Part shown: positions 46,858 through 55,377 of the stretch, piece by piece
How the letters are laid out: the number at the start of each line of letters is the position of its first letter
Position numbering within the stretch: the stretch's first letter is position 1
Assembly (NCBI GenBank): GCA_017304135.1
Contig: JAFLBB010000019.1
Location: 16,537-80,536 of the forward strand
Length of the DNA: 64,000 nt
Direction of reading: 5' to 3'
From: Acidobacteriota bacterium
GTDB taxonomy: Bacteria; Acidobacteriota; Terriglobia; Bryobacterales; Bryobacteraceae
Notes under the pieces: model-generated
What the model was told of the DNA's origin: nothing
The model's input: only the letters and a program-made list of their open reading frames with translations
Database searches by the model: none
Translations under genes and position numbers: made by a program

Positions 46858-47712
46858 GTGACGCAGCGCCTCTCGCGCCGCCGGATACTGGGACTCGGCG
46901 CCGCGACTGCCCTGACCGGGTGCGCCTATCCCACGCTCCTCGAACCACGCTGGCTGGAGACCACGCAGACGCGCGTCCCCGTGCAGGGCCACAGCGCCGC
47001 CCGCGCGCGCGTCCTTCATCTCTCTGACCTGCATGCGAGCCCGGCTGTACCTTGGTCGCTGATTGAGGATGCCGTCGACACAGGGCTCGCCGGGAAGCCC
47101 GACCTCATCTGCCTCACCGGCGACTTCATCACCGACCGCTTGGAAACCGACACCGCCCGCTACGTGACCATCCTGCGCCGCTTGAGCGCGGCCGCGCCCA
47201 CCTTCGCCGTGCTGGGCAACCACGATGGCGGCTCGTGGGCCACCCGGCGTGGCGGCCACTTTGATCACCGCTATGTGGAGCGGCTGGTAGAAGACTCACG
47301 GATCGAACTGCTGCACAACCGCTCGCGGCGTCTCGATCTGCCACAGGGCCGGCTGTCGCTTGCCGGCGTGGGCGATTACTGGTCCTATGAGGTGGACGCT
47401 CAGCGCGCCCTGCAGGACGCGTCGCCGTCACTCACCACCCTCGTCCTCTGCCACAATCCCGACGCCAAGGACCTGCTGCGCTTCCACGAGTGGCACCTGA
47501 TGCTCTGCGGCCATACGCACGGCGGGCAGATCATCGTCCCTTTCGACGGGCCACGCTACGCACCGGTATCCGACAAACGCTACGTCTCAGGACTGAACGC
47601 CTTCGGCTCGCGGCACATCTACACCACGCGCGGCGTGGGCAACATACTCGGTGTGCGCTTCGGCTGCCGGCCTGAAGTGTCGCTGCTGGACGTGCCGCTG
47701 CTTGGCGCATGA
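46858..47712 (+). CDS. YaeI-like metallophosphoesterase, exported or membrane-anchored
   Basis: 284 residues from a GTG start directly after GAGAGG. The N-terminus (SRRRILGLGAATALTGC) combines a twin-arginine-like pattern and a possible lipobox Cys. Calcineurin-like motifs in order: HLSDLHAS (Asp, His), LTGDFITD, LGNHDGG, and CGHTHGGQI. The size and motif spacing resemble YaeI/YkuE phosphodiesterases. Relatives act on phospholipid-type phosphodiesters, for example in lipid A precursor or Tat-exported contexts. The Nramp relative lies 24 bases upstream. Confidence 0.85.
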   Translation: MTQRLSRRRILGLGAATALTGCAYPTLLEPRWLETTQTRVPVQGHSAARARVLHLSDLHASPAVPWSLIEDAVDTGLAGKPDLICLTGDFITDRLETDTARYVTILRRLSAAAPTFAVLGNHDGGSWATRRGGHFDHRYVERLVEDSRIELLHNRSRRLDLPQGRLSLAGVGDYWSYEVDAQRALQDASPSLTTLVLCHNPDAKDLLRFHEWHLMLCGHTHGGQIIVPFDGPRYAPVSDKRYVSGLNAFGSRHIYTTRGVGNILGVRFGCRPEVSLLDVPLLGA

Positions 47713-47719
47713 GCGCCGG

Positions 47720-48358
47720 TTAGCGGCGTGCTTCGATCGCCCCGGAGGCTGAGTCCGCCGTCGACCAGGTGCCCTTGAGCATGCCGTCCTGCAGCTTCAT
47801 CAGGATCTTCACTGAGCCATTCTGGGTGTCCACCTGGAAGCCCACCTGGTCAGGCGCCACCGCCAGTTGCTGCAAGCCAAGGCTGCCCCCTTCGGGAGCG
47901 CGCATCACACCCTTCCACTCGCCGCCCTCCTGCTTCAGTTCCATCTCGGCATTGATCGTGGAACCGTTGGGCCGCACGGCGCTCAGCTTCCACACCCCGC
48001 CCAACCCGTTGCCCAGGCGCGCACCGGTGATCGTACCGTCGGCATCACCCGTCGTCCAACGCCCCTTCAGCGAATCACCGGCGGCTTCCAACCGGATGGT
48101 GACCGTCTGGTCCTCCCACGGAATCTCAAAGCTGACGCGGTCGCTGTCGCGCTGCACCTTTTCAATCACGCGGCGCTCCTGCCCGGCGCTCATCTTGGCC
48201 TTCAGCGCTCCGCCTTCTTCCACGAAGGTGATCTCGCCTTTTACAGGGCGGCCATCGCCGTCGACGGACTGGATCGTCCACGTACCGTTGAAATCAGCCC
48301 CGAGCAGCGCCAGGGGAAAAAGAGTCATCAGGCTGGAAATGGTGGTGAGAAGCCGCAT
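47720..48358 (-). CDS. Small secreted beta-rich protein, function unknown
   Basis: 212 residues from ATG 48358, which gives a signal peptide (LLTTISSLMTLFPLALLGA); the open frame extends upstream without a better start. The mature part has three similar units of ~60 residues built around FNGTWTIQSVDGDGRPVKG, LKGRWTTGDADGTITGAR and LKGTWSTADSASGAIEAR, suggesting an internal triplication of a lipocalin-like or beta-sandwich motif ('GxW' with GxI). Such proteins are common in Solibacter-type genomes and are uncharacterised. Confidence 0.6.
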   Translation of the reverse strand: MRLLTTISSLMTLFPLALLGADFNGTWTIQSVDGDGRPVKGEITFVEEGGALKAKMSAGQERRVIEKVQRDSDRVSFEIPWEDQTVTIRLEAAGDSLKGRWTTGDADGTITGARLGNGLGGVWKLSAVRPNGSTINAEMELKQEGGEWKGVMRAPEGGSLGLQQLAVAPDQVGFQVDTQNGSVKILMKLQDGMLKGTWSTADSASGAIEARR

Positions 48359-48508
48359 GAATGATAGTGTACGGCGGCGCGCGCCATTCTTCCACACCTT
48401 GCCAACGACGGCCGACCCGTGCCAAACCCACTGGGCCGGTGCGCAGAGCGGGGGCCTACTTTCGTTGAGTGTAAACCTTGACACTATACGAACAATAGGC
48501 GAAGATAG

Positions 48509-49465
48509 GTGGTGTCCGTTCTCATCGGCATCGCGCGGCTGGCCTCGGAGGGGCAACTCCTCGAGGCCAAGCGCGCGGTCGAGTACAGAACTCTCCCTTC
48601 ACGCGGCATCTTGAACCGCTGCACCAGCGGCAAGGTGCCGTTTTCTTGGACCATCAATCCCTACCGGGGCTGCGAGTTCGCTTGTAAGTACTGCTACGCG
48701 CGCTACACGCACGAGTTCATGGAGCTGCGCGCGCCGGAGGATTTCGAGACACAGATTTTCGCCAAACAATTTACGCTCGATGGATTCCGGCGCGATCTGG
48801 CACGCGTGAAGCGCGGCGAGGGCATCGGCATCGGCACAGCCACCGACCCCTATCAGCCGGCCGAGCGGCGCTATGGGCTGACGCGGCGCATTCTGCGCGC
48901 GCTGGCCGACACGAGCGGTCACAGAATTTTTCTCACCACGAAATCGGACCTGGTGGCGCGCGACGTAGAACTGTTGCAGGAGGTGCACACGCGCCACTGG
49001 CTGCACATCGGGCTGACCATCACGACACTCGACGATGGGTTGGCCCGCGCGCTGGAGCCCCGCGCGCCGAGGCCCGAACTGCGACTGGAGGCGGTTCGGA
49101 CCCTGGCCCGCGCGGGGCTGCGGGTGGGTGTGCAGAGCTCGCCCGTGCTGCCACTGATCACCGATGGTGAAGTCGAGGCGCTGGCGCGGGCGGCGGCGGA
49201 GGCGGGGGCGTCGAGCTACATCGCGTATGGCGTGTTTCTCATGCCGAGCGCGCTGCGCGTGTTTCTCCCGTTTCTTGAGGAGCGCTATCCGCGGCTGGTG
49301 CGGAAGTATGAGCAGCGGTTCGCGCGCGAGGCGTTTTTGCCGGAGGAGTATGCGGCGCGGTTGGCCGAGCGTGTGCGGGTGGCGCGGGTGAAGGCCGGTT
49401 TGCCGGAGCGGCACAACCTGGAGGAGAGCTATCCGGAGGCCGCTCAGATGGCCTTGCCGTTTTGA
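48509..49465 (+). CDS. SPL-family radical SAM protein (DNA repair photolyase-like)
   Basis: 318 residues; GTG codons at 48509 and 48512 are both possible starts, with AAGATAGG upstream. The radical SAM cluster CxxxCxxC is in NPYRGCEFACKYCYARYTH (Cys55, Cys59, Cys62). GIGIGTATDPYQPAERRYG and TKSDLVARDVELL are the pattern of the Rv2578c-like group related to spore photoproduct lyase. The reaction in non-spore-formers is not established; nucleic acid repair is only inferred from the relationship. Confidence 0.85.
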   Translation: MVSVLIGIARLASEGQLLEAKRAVEYRTLPSRGILNRCTSGKVPFSWTINPYRGCEFACKYCYARYTHEFMELRAPEDFETQIFAKQFTLDGFRRDLARVKRGEGIGIGTATDPYQPAERRYGLTRRILRALADTSGHRIFLTTKSDLVARDVELLQEVHTRHWLHIGLTITTLDDGLARALEPRAPRPELRLEAVRTLARAGLRVGVQSSPVLPLITDGEVEALARAAAEAGASSYIAYGVFLMPSALRVFLPFLEERYPRLVRKYEQRFAREAFLPEEYAARLAERVRVARVKAGLPERHNLEESYPEAAQMALPF

Positions 49466-49495
49466 GGAGCCTCTGTTTTGATATGCTGCCTCGAC

Positions 49496-50602
49496 ATGAA
49501 TCGCAGACAATTTCTTGTTTCCGCGCCGGCCATGGCAGCCGCGGCTCCCATGGCGGCGCAAATGGGAGGGATCTCGGACCCGCGCTCGGACTACAAGCCG
49601 GGCAAGGCCGTGATGGTGGTGGGCTGCCAGCGAGGCCCGACCACGGAGACGTTCCTGAAGCTGCTCAAGCGGAGCGGCGTGAACGATGTCTGCGGCTACG
49701 TGCCGATCGGGCCCAAGGGTTACTTTGAGGTCGAGGACATCCAGAAGGTGGGCGACCTGTGCGGCAAATTCGGCGTGAAGCTGATGATGGCCGAGATCAA
49801 CGGGTTGAGTTCGGCCTACATTGCCCGCGCGCGGAACCCGTCGATCATGATGGGCAAGAGCCCGGAGCGCGATAAGGCCATCGACGACGTATGCATGTCG
49901 CTGCGGAACGCGGCCAAGGCCGGGCTGCCGGCGGTGAAGTACAACATGACGGTGCTGGGCGTGCTGACCTCGGGCCGCGTGGAAGGGCGCGGCGGCACGT
50001 CGGCGCGCGAATGGGATTTGAGCAAGGCCAAGACGGATCCGCCGCTGACCGAGGCTGGACCTTCGATGGGCCCGGCGATGTGGGAGCGCATCACCTATTT
50101 CCTGAACCGGGTGATTCCGGTGGCCAATGAATACAAGGTGCGCATGGCCTGCCACCCGCATGATCCGGGTGTGCCCCCGACTGGCTTCCGCGGCGTGGAT
50201 CGCGTGATCGGCACGGTAGAGGGGTTGAAGAAGTTCCTCTCGATCCAGGAGAGCCCGTATCATGGCCTGAATTTCTGCCAGGGCACGGTGACGGAGATGC
50301 TGCAGGACCCGGGGAAGGAGATCTTCGACGTGATCCGGTATTTCGGGTCGCGCAAGAAGATCTTCAACGTGCACTTCCGCAACATCCGCGGCAAGCGGGA
50401 CAAGTTTGTCGAGACCTATCCGGATGAGGGCGATATCAACTTCTATAAGGCCATGAAGGTCTACAAGGAAGTGGGCTACCCGTACATGATGATGCCGGAC
50501 CACATGCCGTCGCACCCGGACGATCCGGGCGGCAATCAGGCGTTTTCGTTCGCCTATGGCTACATCAAGGGCCTGATTCAGGCTGTGCAGAACGAGGGGT
50601 AG
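49496..50602 (+). CDS. Mannonate dehydratase-like TIM-barrel protein with Tat-type signal
   Basis: 368 residues. MNRRQFLVSAPAMAAAAPMAAQ is a twin-arginine export signal. The barrel has features of UxuA: MACHPHDPGVPP, NFCQGTVTEM, NVHFRNIRG and MMPDHMPSHPDD, which provide the metal-binding His/Cys/Asp set. Cytosolic UxuA converts mannonate to 2-keto-3-deoxygluconate. An exported version with this signal is a Solibacter/Planctomycete-type paralogue whose substrate is unproven. A terminator hairpin follows 20 bases after the stop. Confidence 0.8.
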   Translation: MNRRQFLVSAPAMAAAAPMAAQMGGISDPRSDYKPGKAVMVVGCQRGPTTETFLKLLKRSGVNDVCGYVPIGPKGYFEVEDIQKVGDLCGKFGVKLMMAEINGLSSAYIARARNPSIMMGKSPERDKAIDDVCMSLRNAAKAGLPAVKYNMTVLGVLTSGRVEGRGGTSAREWDLSKAKTDPPLTEAGPSMGPAMWERITYFLNRVIPVANEYKVRMACHPHDPGVPPTGFRGVDRVIGTVEGLKKFLSIQESPYHGLNFCQGTVTEMLQDPGKEIFDVIRYFGSRKKIFNVHFRNIRGKRDKFVETYPDEGDINFYKAMKVYKEVGYPYMMMPDHMPSHPDDPGGNQAFSFAYGYIKGLIQAVQNEG

Positions 50603-50621
50603 CCGGGGCGGGTTTCTGACT

Positions 50622-50655
50622 GTGGGCCCGCCACCGGGGAGGGTGGCGGGCCCAC
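50622..50655 (+). terminator. Perfect 14-bp terminator-like hairpin
   Basis: GTGGGCCCGCCACC (50622-50635) pairs with GGTGGCGGGCCCAC (50642-50655) over a 6-base loop. A T-rich stretch (TCTTTTGTTT) comes only ~20 bases later, so termination efficiency is uncertain. The rest of the 241-base gap to the next gene shows no clear signal. Confidence 0.55.
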
Positions 50656-50843
50656 GGGCACGAGGGTGGCAAGTCTTTTGTTTGCAGTGAGAGTTTGGGT
50701 TCGTTTTGTCAAAAATGGGCTTCGCCGGCGCCGAGATGGGGGATGTGGGCGCATGTGCCAGAGGCGGGGTACGCGGGGCAGCCTCTTCTTCACACCGCAA
50801 AGCACTTGCCCGCGCCGCGGTGGCGCGGTAGGCTGGAGGTACT

Positions 50844-51431
50844 GTGGCTGAGACGCCTGTGGCCATTCATGATCGCGCGATGGATAACCTGCGGTATATC
50901 CGCAGCACGATGGAGCGCGCGGGATCGTTTACGGCGGTGCCGGGCAAGGGCGGGATGGTGATGGGGGCGATTGCGCTGGCGGCGGCGTGGTTGGCGCATG
51001 GGCAGGTGGAGTTGGGGCGGTGGGTTGGCGTTTGGGTGGCGGCGGCGGTGGGGGCTTCGCTGATCGGGGTGGTGATGATGAACGCCAAGGCGAGCGCGGC
51101 GGGGACTCCGTTGCTGACGGCGCCGGGGCGGAAGTTCATTTTGAGCTTTGTTCCGGCGGTGATTGCGGGCGTGCTGCTGACGGTGGCGATGATGCCGGCC
51201 GGGAACCGGGCGCATCTGGCGGGCATGTGGCTGCTGCTGTATGGGGCGGGCGTGCTGGCGGGCGGGGCGCATTCGATCCGCATCATTCAACTGCTGGGCG
51301 CGCTGTTTCTCGTGATGGGGGCGGGGGCGCTGTTCACACCGGCGGCGATGGCCGATGCGTGGCTGGCGGGCGGCTTTGGGGGGTTGCAGATCGTGATTGG
51401 AGCGCGGATCGCAAGGAGGTATGGTGGCTAG
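50844..51431 (+). CDS. Multi-spanning membrane protein paired with a winged-helix regulator
   Basis: 195 residues from a GTG start. The first 35 residues are soluble (AIHDRAMDNLRYIRSTMERA), then six hydrophobic segments follow (MVMGAIALAAAWLA, VWVAAAVGASLIGVVMM, FILSFVPAVIAGVLL, LAGMWLLLYGAGVLAGG, IIQLLGALFLVMGAGAL, GLQIVIGARIA). The conserved-looking N-terminal DNLRYIRSTMERAG segment recurs in acidobacterial membrane proteins. Its end overlaps the start of a DNA-binding protein gene by 11 bases, so the pair is translated together; the membrane protein may be its sensor or target. Confidence 0.65.
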   Translation: MAETPVAIHDRAMDNLRYIRSTMERAGSFTAVPGKGGMVMGAIALAAAWLAHGQVELGRWVGVWVAAAVGASLIGVVMMNAKASAAGTPLLTAPGRKFILSFVPAVIAGVLLTVAMMPAGNRAHLAGMWLLLYGAGVLAGGAHSIRIIQLLGALFLVMGAGALFTPAAMADAWLAGGFGGLQIVIGARIARRYGG

Positions 51432-51783
51432 AACAAACGCGGCGCGCGTGGATGCGATGCCGAAGGGCAAGGCACAGGCCGAGAAGGTGGTGGCGCTGGA
51501 CAGGACGATTCATGAGCCGATGCGGCTGGGGATCATCAGCGCGCTGGCGGTGAATGAGTCGCTGACGTTCAATGAGCTCAAGTCGCTGCTGGGGGTGACG
51601 GATGGGAACTTGAGCGTGCATGCGCGGAAGTTGGAAGAGGCGGGGTTTGTGGAGTGCACGAAGTCGTTTGCGGGGCGGGTGCCGCGGACCGACTACAAGG
51701 TGACGGCGGAGGGGCGGGCGGCGCTGGAGAAGTACGTCGGGCACATGGAGTCGATTCTGCGGGCGACGAAGGGACAGCGGTAG
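51421..51783 (+). CDS. Winged-helix transcriptional regulator (PF13601-type)
   Basis: 120 residues. AAGGAGG lies immediately before the ATG; an in-frame GTG three bases later or the ATG at 51457 would give better spacing, so the start is uncertain by up to 12 residues. The fold is a MarR/ArsR-like winged helix: MRLGIISALAVNESLTFNEL, GVTDGNLSVHARKLEEAGFV and FAGRVPRTDYKVTAEGRAAL. It probably regulates its own operon with the membrane protein gene upstream. The ligand is unknown. Confidence 0.82.
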   Translation: MVARTNAARVDAMPKGKAQAEKVVALDRTIHEPMRLGIISALAVNESLTFNELKSLLGVTDGNLSVHARKLEEAGFVECTKSFAGRVPRTDYKVTAEGRAALEKYVGHMESILRATKGQR

Positions 51784-51840
51784 GGGACAGGGGTAGACGG
51801 GGCTTGGCGGCGGAGGGTCGCGCGGGGATATCCTCAATGC

Positions 51841-52614
51841 ATGACACGCCGAACCGCGATGGCCGCCACGGCTGGCGCCGGCCTCGCAACCACTGCCATG
51901 CAAGCACAAACCAAACCTCGACACATTCTGGAATTCACCTACTACTACTGCCGCAACTCGGCCGATCAACAGATGCAGCGGACCACCGAGTTGCTGAAGG
52001 AGATGGCCGCGGCCGCGGACAAAGCGGGCGTGAAGGGCCATGGATACTTCGGCCAACTGGTGGCTCCGAAGGGGCCGTTTGTGGCCACGCTGATGGGTTT
52101 TCCGTCGTGGGCGGCGGTGGAGGACACGAAGCGCAAGATGTTCGCCGATGGGGCGCTGCAGAAGGCGCTGGAGAAGTTCAACGCGGCGGCGGGGCTGGGC
52201 TTCACACGTGTGGAGTCGAGGCTGCTGCGCGGGTTTGCGGGGTTCCCGGAGATTGAGACGCCGAAGGCCAAAGAGGGCGGGCGGGTGTTCGAACTGCGCA
52301 CGTACGAATCGAACACCTTCGCTTCGCTCGGCAAGAAGATGGGGATGTTCGACAACGGCGAGGTGGACATCTTCCGCAAGGTGGGGATGTCGCCGGTGTT
52401 CTTTGGCGAGACGATCTACGGGCCGGACATGCCGAACCTGACCTACATGCTGGGCTACGACAGCCTGGCGCACCGCGAGAAGACGTGGTCGGCGTTTGTG
52501 AGCGATCCGGATTGGGTGAAGCTGCGGGGGACGCCGGGGTTGAGCGATGCCGAGGTGGTGTCGAACATCAGCTCGACGTTTTTGCGGGCGCTGCCGTTTT
52601 CGCCGATCAAGTAA
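51841..52614 (+). CDS. NIPSNAP-family protein with export signal
   Basis: 257 residues. MTRRTAMAATAGAGLATTAMQAQ is a twin-arginine-type signal. Two ferredoxin-like NIPSNAP domains follow, the second clearly so (VFELRTYESNTFASLGKKMGMF, FGETIYGPDMPNLTYMLGYD, WSAFVSDPDWVKLR). NIPSNAP proteins have no established bacterial function. The beta-lactamase-family gene starts four bases after the stop, suggesting co-transcription. Confidence 0.8.
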   Translation: MTRRTAMAATAGAGLATTAMQAQTKPRHILEFTYYYCRNSADQQMQRTTELLKEMAAAADKAGVKGHGYFGQLVAPKGPFVATLMGFPSWAAVEDTKRKMFADGALQKALEKFNAAAGLGFTRVESRLLRGFAGFPEIETPKAKEGGRVFELRTYESNTFASLGKKMGMFDNGEVDIFRKVGMSPVFFGETIYGPDMPNLTYMLGYDSLAHREKTWSAFVSDPDWVKLRGTPGLSDAEVVSNISSTFLRALPFSPIK

Positions 52615-52617
52615 TTC

Positions 52618-53700
52618 ATGCTGCGCAGAACCGTTTTGTTGATCCTGGGCGCGCTGCCGGTGTGCGCCCAGTTGACGCCGGAGTTGACGGCGCGGATTGA
52701 CCGGCTGGTGTCGGCGCAGATGGCCAAGGATTCGATTCCAGGGCTATCGGTGGCGGTGGCGGTGAATGGCGAGTTGCGGTGGCAGCAGGGCTACGGGTTT
52801 CAGGACCTGGAGAACTTTGTTCCGGCGACGGCGCAGACGGTGTACCGGCTGGGTTCGATTTCGAAGCCGGTGACAGCGGTGGCGGCGATGCAGTTGTGGG
52901 AACAAGGGAAGCTGGATTTGCATTCGCCGGTGCAGCGCTATGTGCCGTCGTTTCCGGCGAAGCCCGAGGGGACGGTGACGACGGGGCTGTTGCTGGCGCA
53001 TCTGGGCGGCATCCGGCACTACGGCAACAACGCGGAACTGGACACGGTGACGCATTACAACGACGTCGGCGAGGCGTTGGGGATCTTCAGCAACGATCCG
53101 CTGGTGGCCGAGCCGGGGACGAAGTACAGCTACTCGACGTATGGCTACAACCTGGCGGGGGCGGCAGTGCAGGCGGCGGCGGGGGAGCGGTTTCACGACT
53201 ACGTGCGGCGACGCATCAGCGAGCCGGCGGGATTGACGACGCTGCGCGATGACAACCGGTGGGAGATCGTTGCGCACCGGACGCGGTTTTATTCGAAGCG
53301 CGAGAACGGGACGGTGTTCAACTCGGGGCTGACCGATACGTCGAACAAAATTCCGGGCGGGGGGATGATTGCGTCGGCGGGCGACATGGCGCGGTTTGCG
53401 CTGGCGGTGCGCGGGGGCGTGCTGGTGAAGCCGGCGACGCTGGAGGCGATGTGGTCGCCGCAGCGTTTGAAGGGCGGGGGCGTGTCGAGCTACGGCTATG
53501 GCTGGGTGATCCAGGAGCGGGGCGGGCAGAAGGTGGTGGGCCACAGCGGCGGGCAACAGGGATGCTCGACGATGCTGCTCATGAATACGGCCACGGGGAC
53601 GGTGGTGGTGGTGATGGCGAACATGGACCAGGTGGGCGCGGCGCCGCTGGCGTCGGCGATTCTGGACGTGGTGGAGGGGCGTGCGGTGGAGGGGCGGTAA
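52618..53700 (+). CDS. Serine hydrolase, class C beta-lactamase/penicillin-binding-protein family
   Basis: 360 residues with signal peptide (RTVLLILGALPVCAQ). SxxK motif at Ser80-Lys83 (LGSISKPVTA), the YxN-type second motif in YSTYGYNLAG, and HSGGQQG as the third (KTG-equivalent) motif. The family includes D-Ala-D-Ala hydrolases, esterases and AmpC. Absence of a typical KTG and the single-gene context favour a peptidase or esterase over antibiotic resistance. Confidence 0.85.
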   Translation: MLRRTVLLILGALPVCAQLTPELTARIDRLVSAQMAKDSIPGLSVAVAVNGELRWQQGYGFQDLENFVPATAQTVYRLGSISKPVTAVAAMQLWEQGKLDLHSPVQRYVPSFPAKPEGTVTTGLLLAHLGGIRHYGNNAELDTVTHYNDVGEALGIFSNDPLVAEPGTKYSYSTYGYNLAGAAVQAAAGERFHDYVRRRISEPAGLTTLRDDNRWEIVAHRTRFYSKRENGTVFNSGLTDTSNKIPGGGMIASAGDMARFALAVRGGVLVKPATLEAMWSPQRLKGGGVSSYGYGWVIQERGGQKVVGHSGGQQGCSTMLLMNTATGTVVVVMANMDQVGAAPLASAILDVVEGRAVEGR

Positions 53701-53706
53701 GCGCCG

Positions 53707-54141
53707 CTAGACGCGATAATCGTCGGCCTTCCATTGCTTGATGGACTGTTTGATGGTTTTGGAATCGAGGGCGGAGGCGGCGGCTTTGGCTGCCAGTTCG
53801 ACGAATTCAGAGTCAGGGGCAAAGCGGAGGGCGACGATTTGGCGCGGGGTGAGGCGGGCATCGAGTAATTTGCCGGTGAGGACGTAGTGGCGGAGGTTTT
53901 CCTCGGCGCGGATGGCGCGGTCCTGCGCTTTGAGGGCAAAGATGCGGGCGTAGAGGCCGACGGCGATGAGCGACATCGTGATGACCGTGATCAGAGAAGC
54001 GCTGTAGAGGCGCTGGTGGTCGCCGAGGGAGTTGTAGAGGTTGACGCAGGAGCCGATGAAGGTCAGCAGGAGGATGGGGAAGAGGATGCGGTGGTAGCCG
54101 GTATCGAGGCGGGCGTGGTTGTCGAAGTTTTGTTGGGACAT
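53707..54141 (-). CDS. DUF6526-like membrane protein
   Basis: 144 residues. Two adjacent membrane helices (ILFPILLLTFIGSCVNLY and SLITVITMSLIAVGLYARIF) follow a short N-terminus (MSQQNFDNHARL), and a soluble helical tail has ALKAQDRAIRAEENLRHYVLTGK. The pattern 'QDRAIRxEExLRxxxLTGxxLD' recurs in a small family I recall as DUF6526. Function is unknown. It ends seven bases from the converging hydrolase gene. Confidence 0.6.
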   Translation of the reverse strand: MSQQNFDNHARLDTGYHRILFPILLLTFIGSCVNLYNSLGDHQRLYSASLITVITMSLIAVGLYARIFALKAQDRAIRAEENLRHYVLTGKLLDARLTPRQIVALRFAPDSEFVELAAKAAASALDSKTIKQSIKQWKADDYRV

Positions 54142-54210
54142 GGAGGGTCTCAGGGTTAGTATCGCGCGACCGGGGCCGGCGGGGTTTGGGGAATTGGGGG
54201 AATTGGCGGC

Positions 54211-55134
54211 TCAGGTGCCGCGGACAGGTTCGACGTGGACGAGGACATCTTCGACGCGGGTGTCGGCGGCGCGGATGGCGTCTTTGACGGCGTGGGCGAT
54301 TTCATGGCCGCGGCGGACGGTGAGGGAGCCGTCGACCTCGAGGTGCATGTCGATGTAGTAGCTGGTGCCCATTTTGCGGACGTGCATCTTTTCGACGCTG
54401 GCGACGCCTTCGACGGCGCGGGCGACGGTTTCCCAACGGGTGAGCATGGGCGTGTCGGTTTCCTCGTCGGTGAGTTCGGCGAGGGCTTCGCGGAGGAGGA
54501 TGCCGGCGTTGAAGAGGATGATGAGGGCGGCGCCGAGGGCGGCCCAATCGTCGGCGGCTTCATAGCCTTTGCCGCCGATGAGGGCGACGCTGATGCCGAT
54601 GAAGGCGAGGCCGGAGGTGATGGCGTCGCTGCGGTGGTGCCAGGCGTCGGTTTTGATGGCGGCGCTGCCGACCTCCTGGTTCTGGCGGAGGACGTAGCGC
54701 GACATGCCTTCCTTGACGATGACGACAATGGCGAGGACCCAGAGAGTGTAGCTTTCGGGGAGGAAGTGGGGGTTTTGAATTTCGCGCCAGGCGCCCCAGG
54801 CGATGGCTCCGGCGGCGCCGACCATGCCTCCGGCGACGAGAGCGGCAGCGAGAGGTTCGGCTTTGCCGTGGCCGTAGGGGTGGTTGCGGTCAGCGGGGCG
54901 GAGCGAGTAGGCGAGGCCGCCGAGGATGACGAGGGAACCGATGACGTCAGTGAGCGATTCGACGGCGTCGGCGACGAGGGCGAAGGAGTGGCCGAGGATG
55001 CCGGTGATGGCCTTGGCAATGGCGAGGGTGATGTTGACGGCGGCTCCGGCGAGCGTGGTGCGGATGCCGAGGGCGAGGCGGCCGGCCTGCGCGGAACTCA
55101 ACGGGTCCGGCTGGGGCGGTGGTTGGGTTGCCAC
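54211..55134 (-). CDS. Cation diffusion facilitator (CDF) family transporter
   Basis: 307 residues from a GTG start. The frame extends 16 codons further upstream, but a TACAAT box lies six bases before this GTG, which suits a leaderless start; no ribosome binding site is seen. Six membrane helices. TM2 has FALVADAVESLTDVIGSLV (Asp/Glu/Asp in place of the common D..H..D), and TM5 has DAWHHRSDAITSG, the HxxxD zinc site. The C-terminal cytoplasmic domain (VARAVEGVASVEKMHVRKMG, YIDMHLEVDGSLTV) fits CDF. It exports Zn2+ or a similar cation against protons. Confidence 0.88.
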   Translation of the reverse strand: MATQPPPQPDPLSSAQAGRLALGIRTTLAGAAVNITLAIAKAITGILGHSFALVADAVESLTDVIGSLVILGGLAYSLRPADRNHPYGHGKAEPLAAALVAGGMVGAAGAIAWGAWREIQNPHFLPESYTLWVLAIVVIVKEGMSRYVLRQNQEVGSAAIKTDAWHHRSDAITSGLAFIGISVALIGGKGYEAADDWAALGAALIILFNAGILLREALAELTDEETDTPMLTRWETVARAVEGVASVEKMHVRKMGTSYYIDMHLEVDGSLTVRRGHEIAHAVKDAIRAADTRVEDVLVHVEPVRGT

Positions 55135-55377
55135 AATTTTATTGTAGGGGGCGGGGCGGGGCGGAGTCGCCTTCCGTGCCACCTCCGGAGCGCGCGGTCA
55201 CCCGGAGCGGCGGAACCACCCCGGGCAGAGCTCCAACCGACAAAGCCTTTACCTTCAACACAATACAGGAAGGAGCGAAACGTTTCAGTAGACGAAAACA
55301 CCACGCAGTGCCTTGTTTCGTCTAACAGGATGGTACGATCATACCGATACAATTGCCTGGAAGAAAGGAGAATGAGG
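55135..55377 (+). promoter_or_regulatory. Intergenic region with inverted repeat before the ClpP-like locus
   Basis: AGACGAAA (55290-55297) and TTTCGTCT (55316-55323) are exact reverse complements around an 18-base loop, and GGTACGATCATACC (55332-55345) is a near-palindrome. TACAAT on the minus strand (55146-55141) probably serves the CDF gene. AAAGGAG (55364-55370) is a strong ribosome binding site for the small ORF at 55378. The composition from ~55.24 kb onward is visibly poorer in GC than the flanks. Confidence 0.45.

Noticed and set aside
48599..50866. 755-codon open frame on the minus strand
   Set aside because: Antisense to the radical SAM and mannonate-dehydratase-like genes, both with intact motifs. 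The translation is His/Arg-rich nonsense.
52618..53700. Beta-lactam resistance gene
   Set aside because: The SxxK and YxN motifs define a large family of peptidases and esterases; no specific AmpC features or regulator are seen.
54235..55377. Long in-frame extension upstream of the 83-residue ORF
   Set aside because: Antisense to the CDF transporter; the strong ribosome binding site at 55364-55370 supports a start at 55378.
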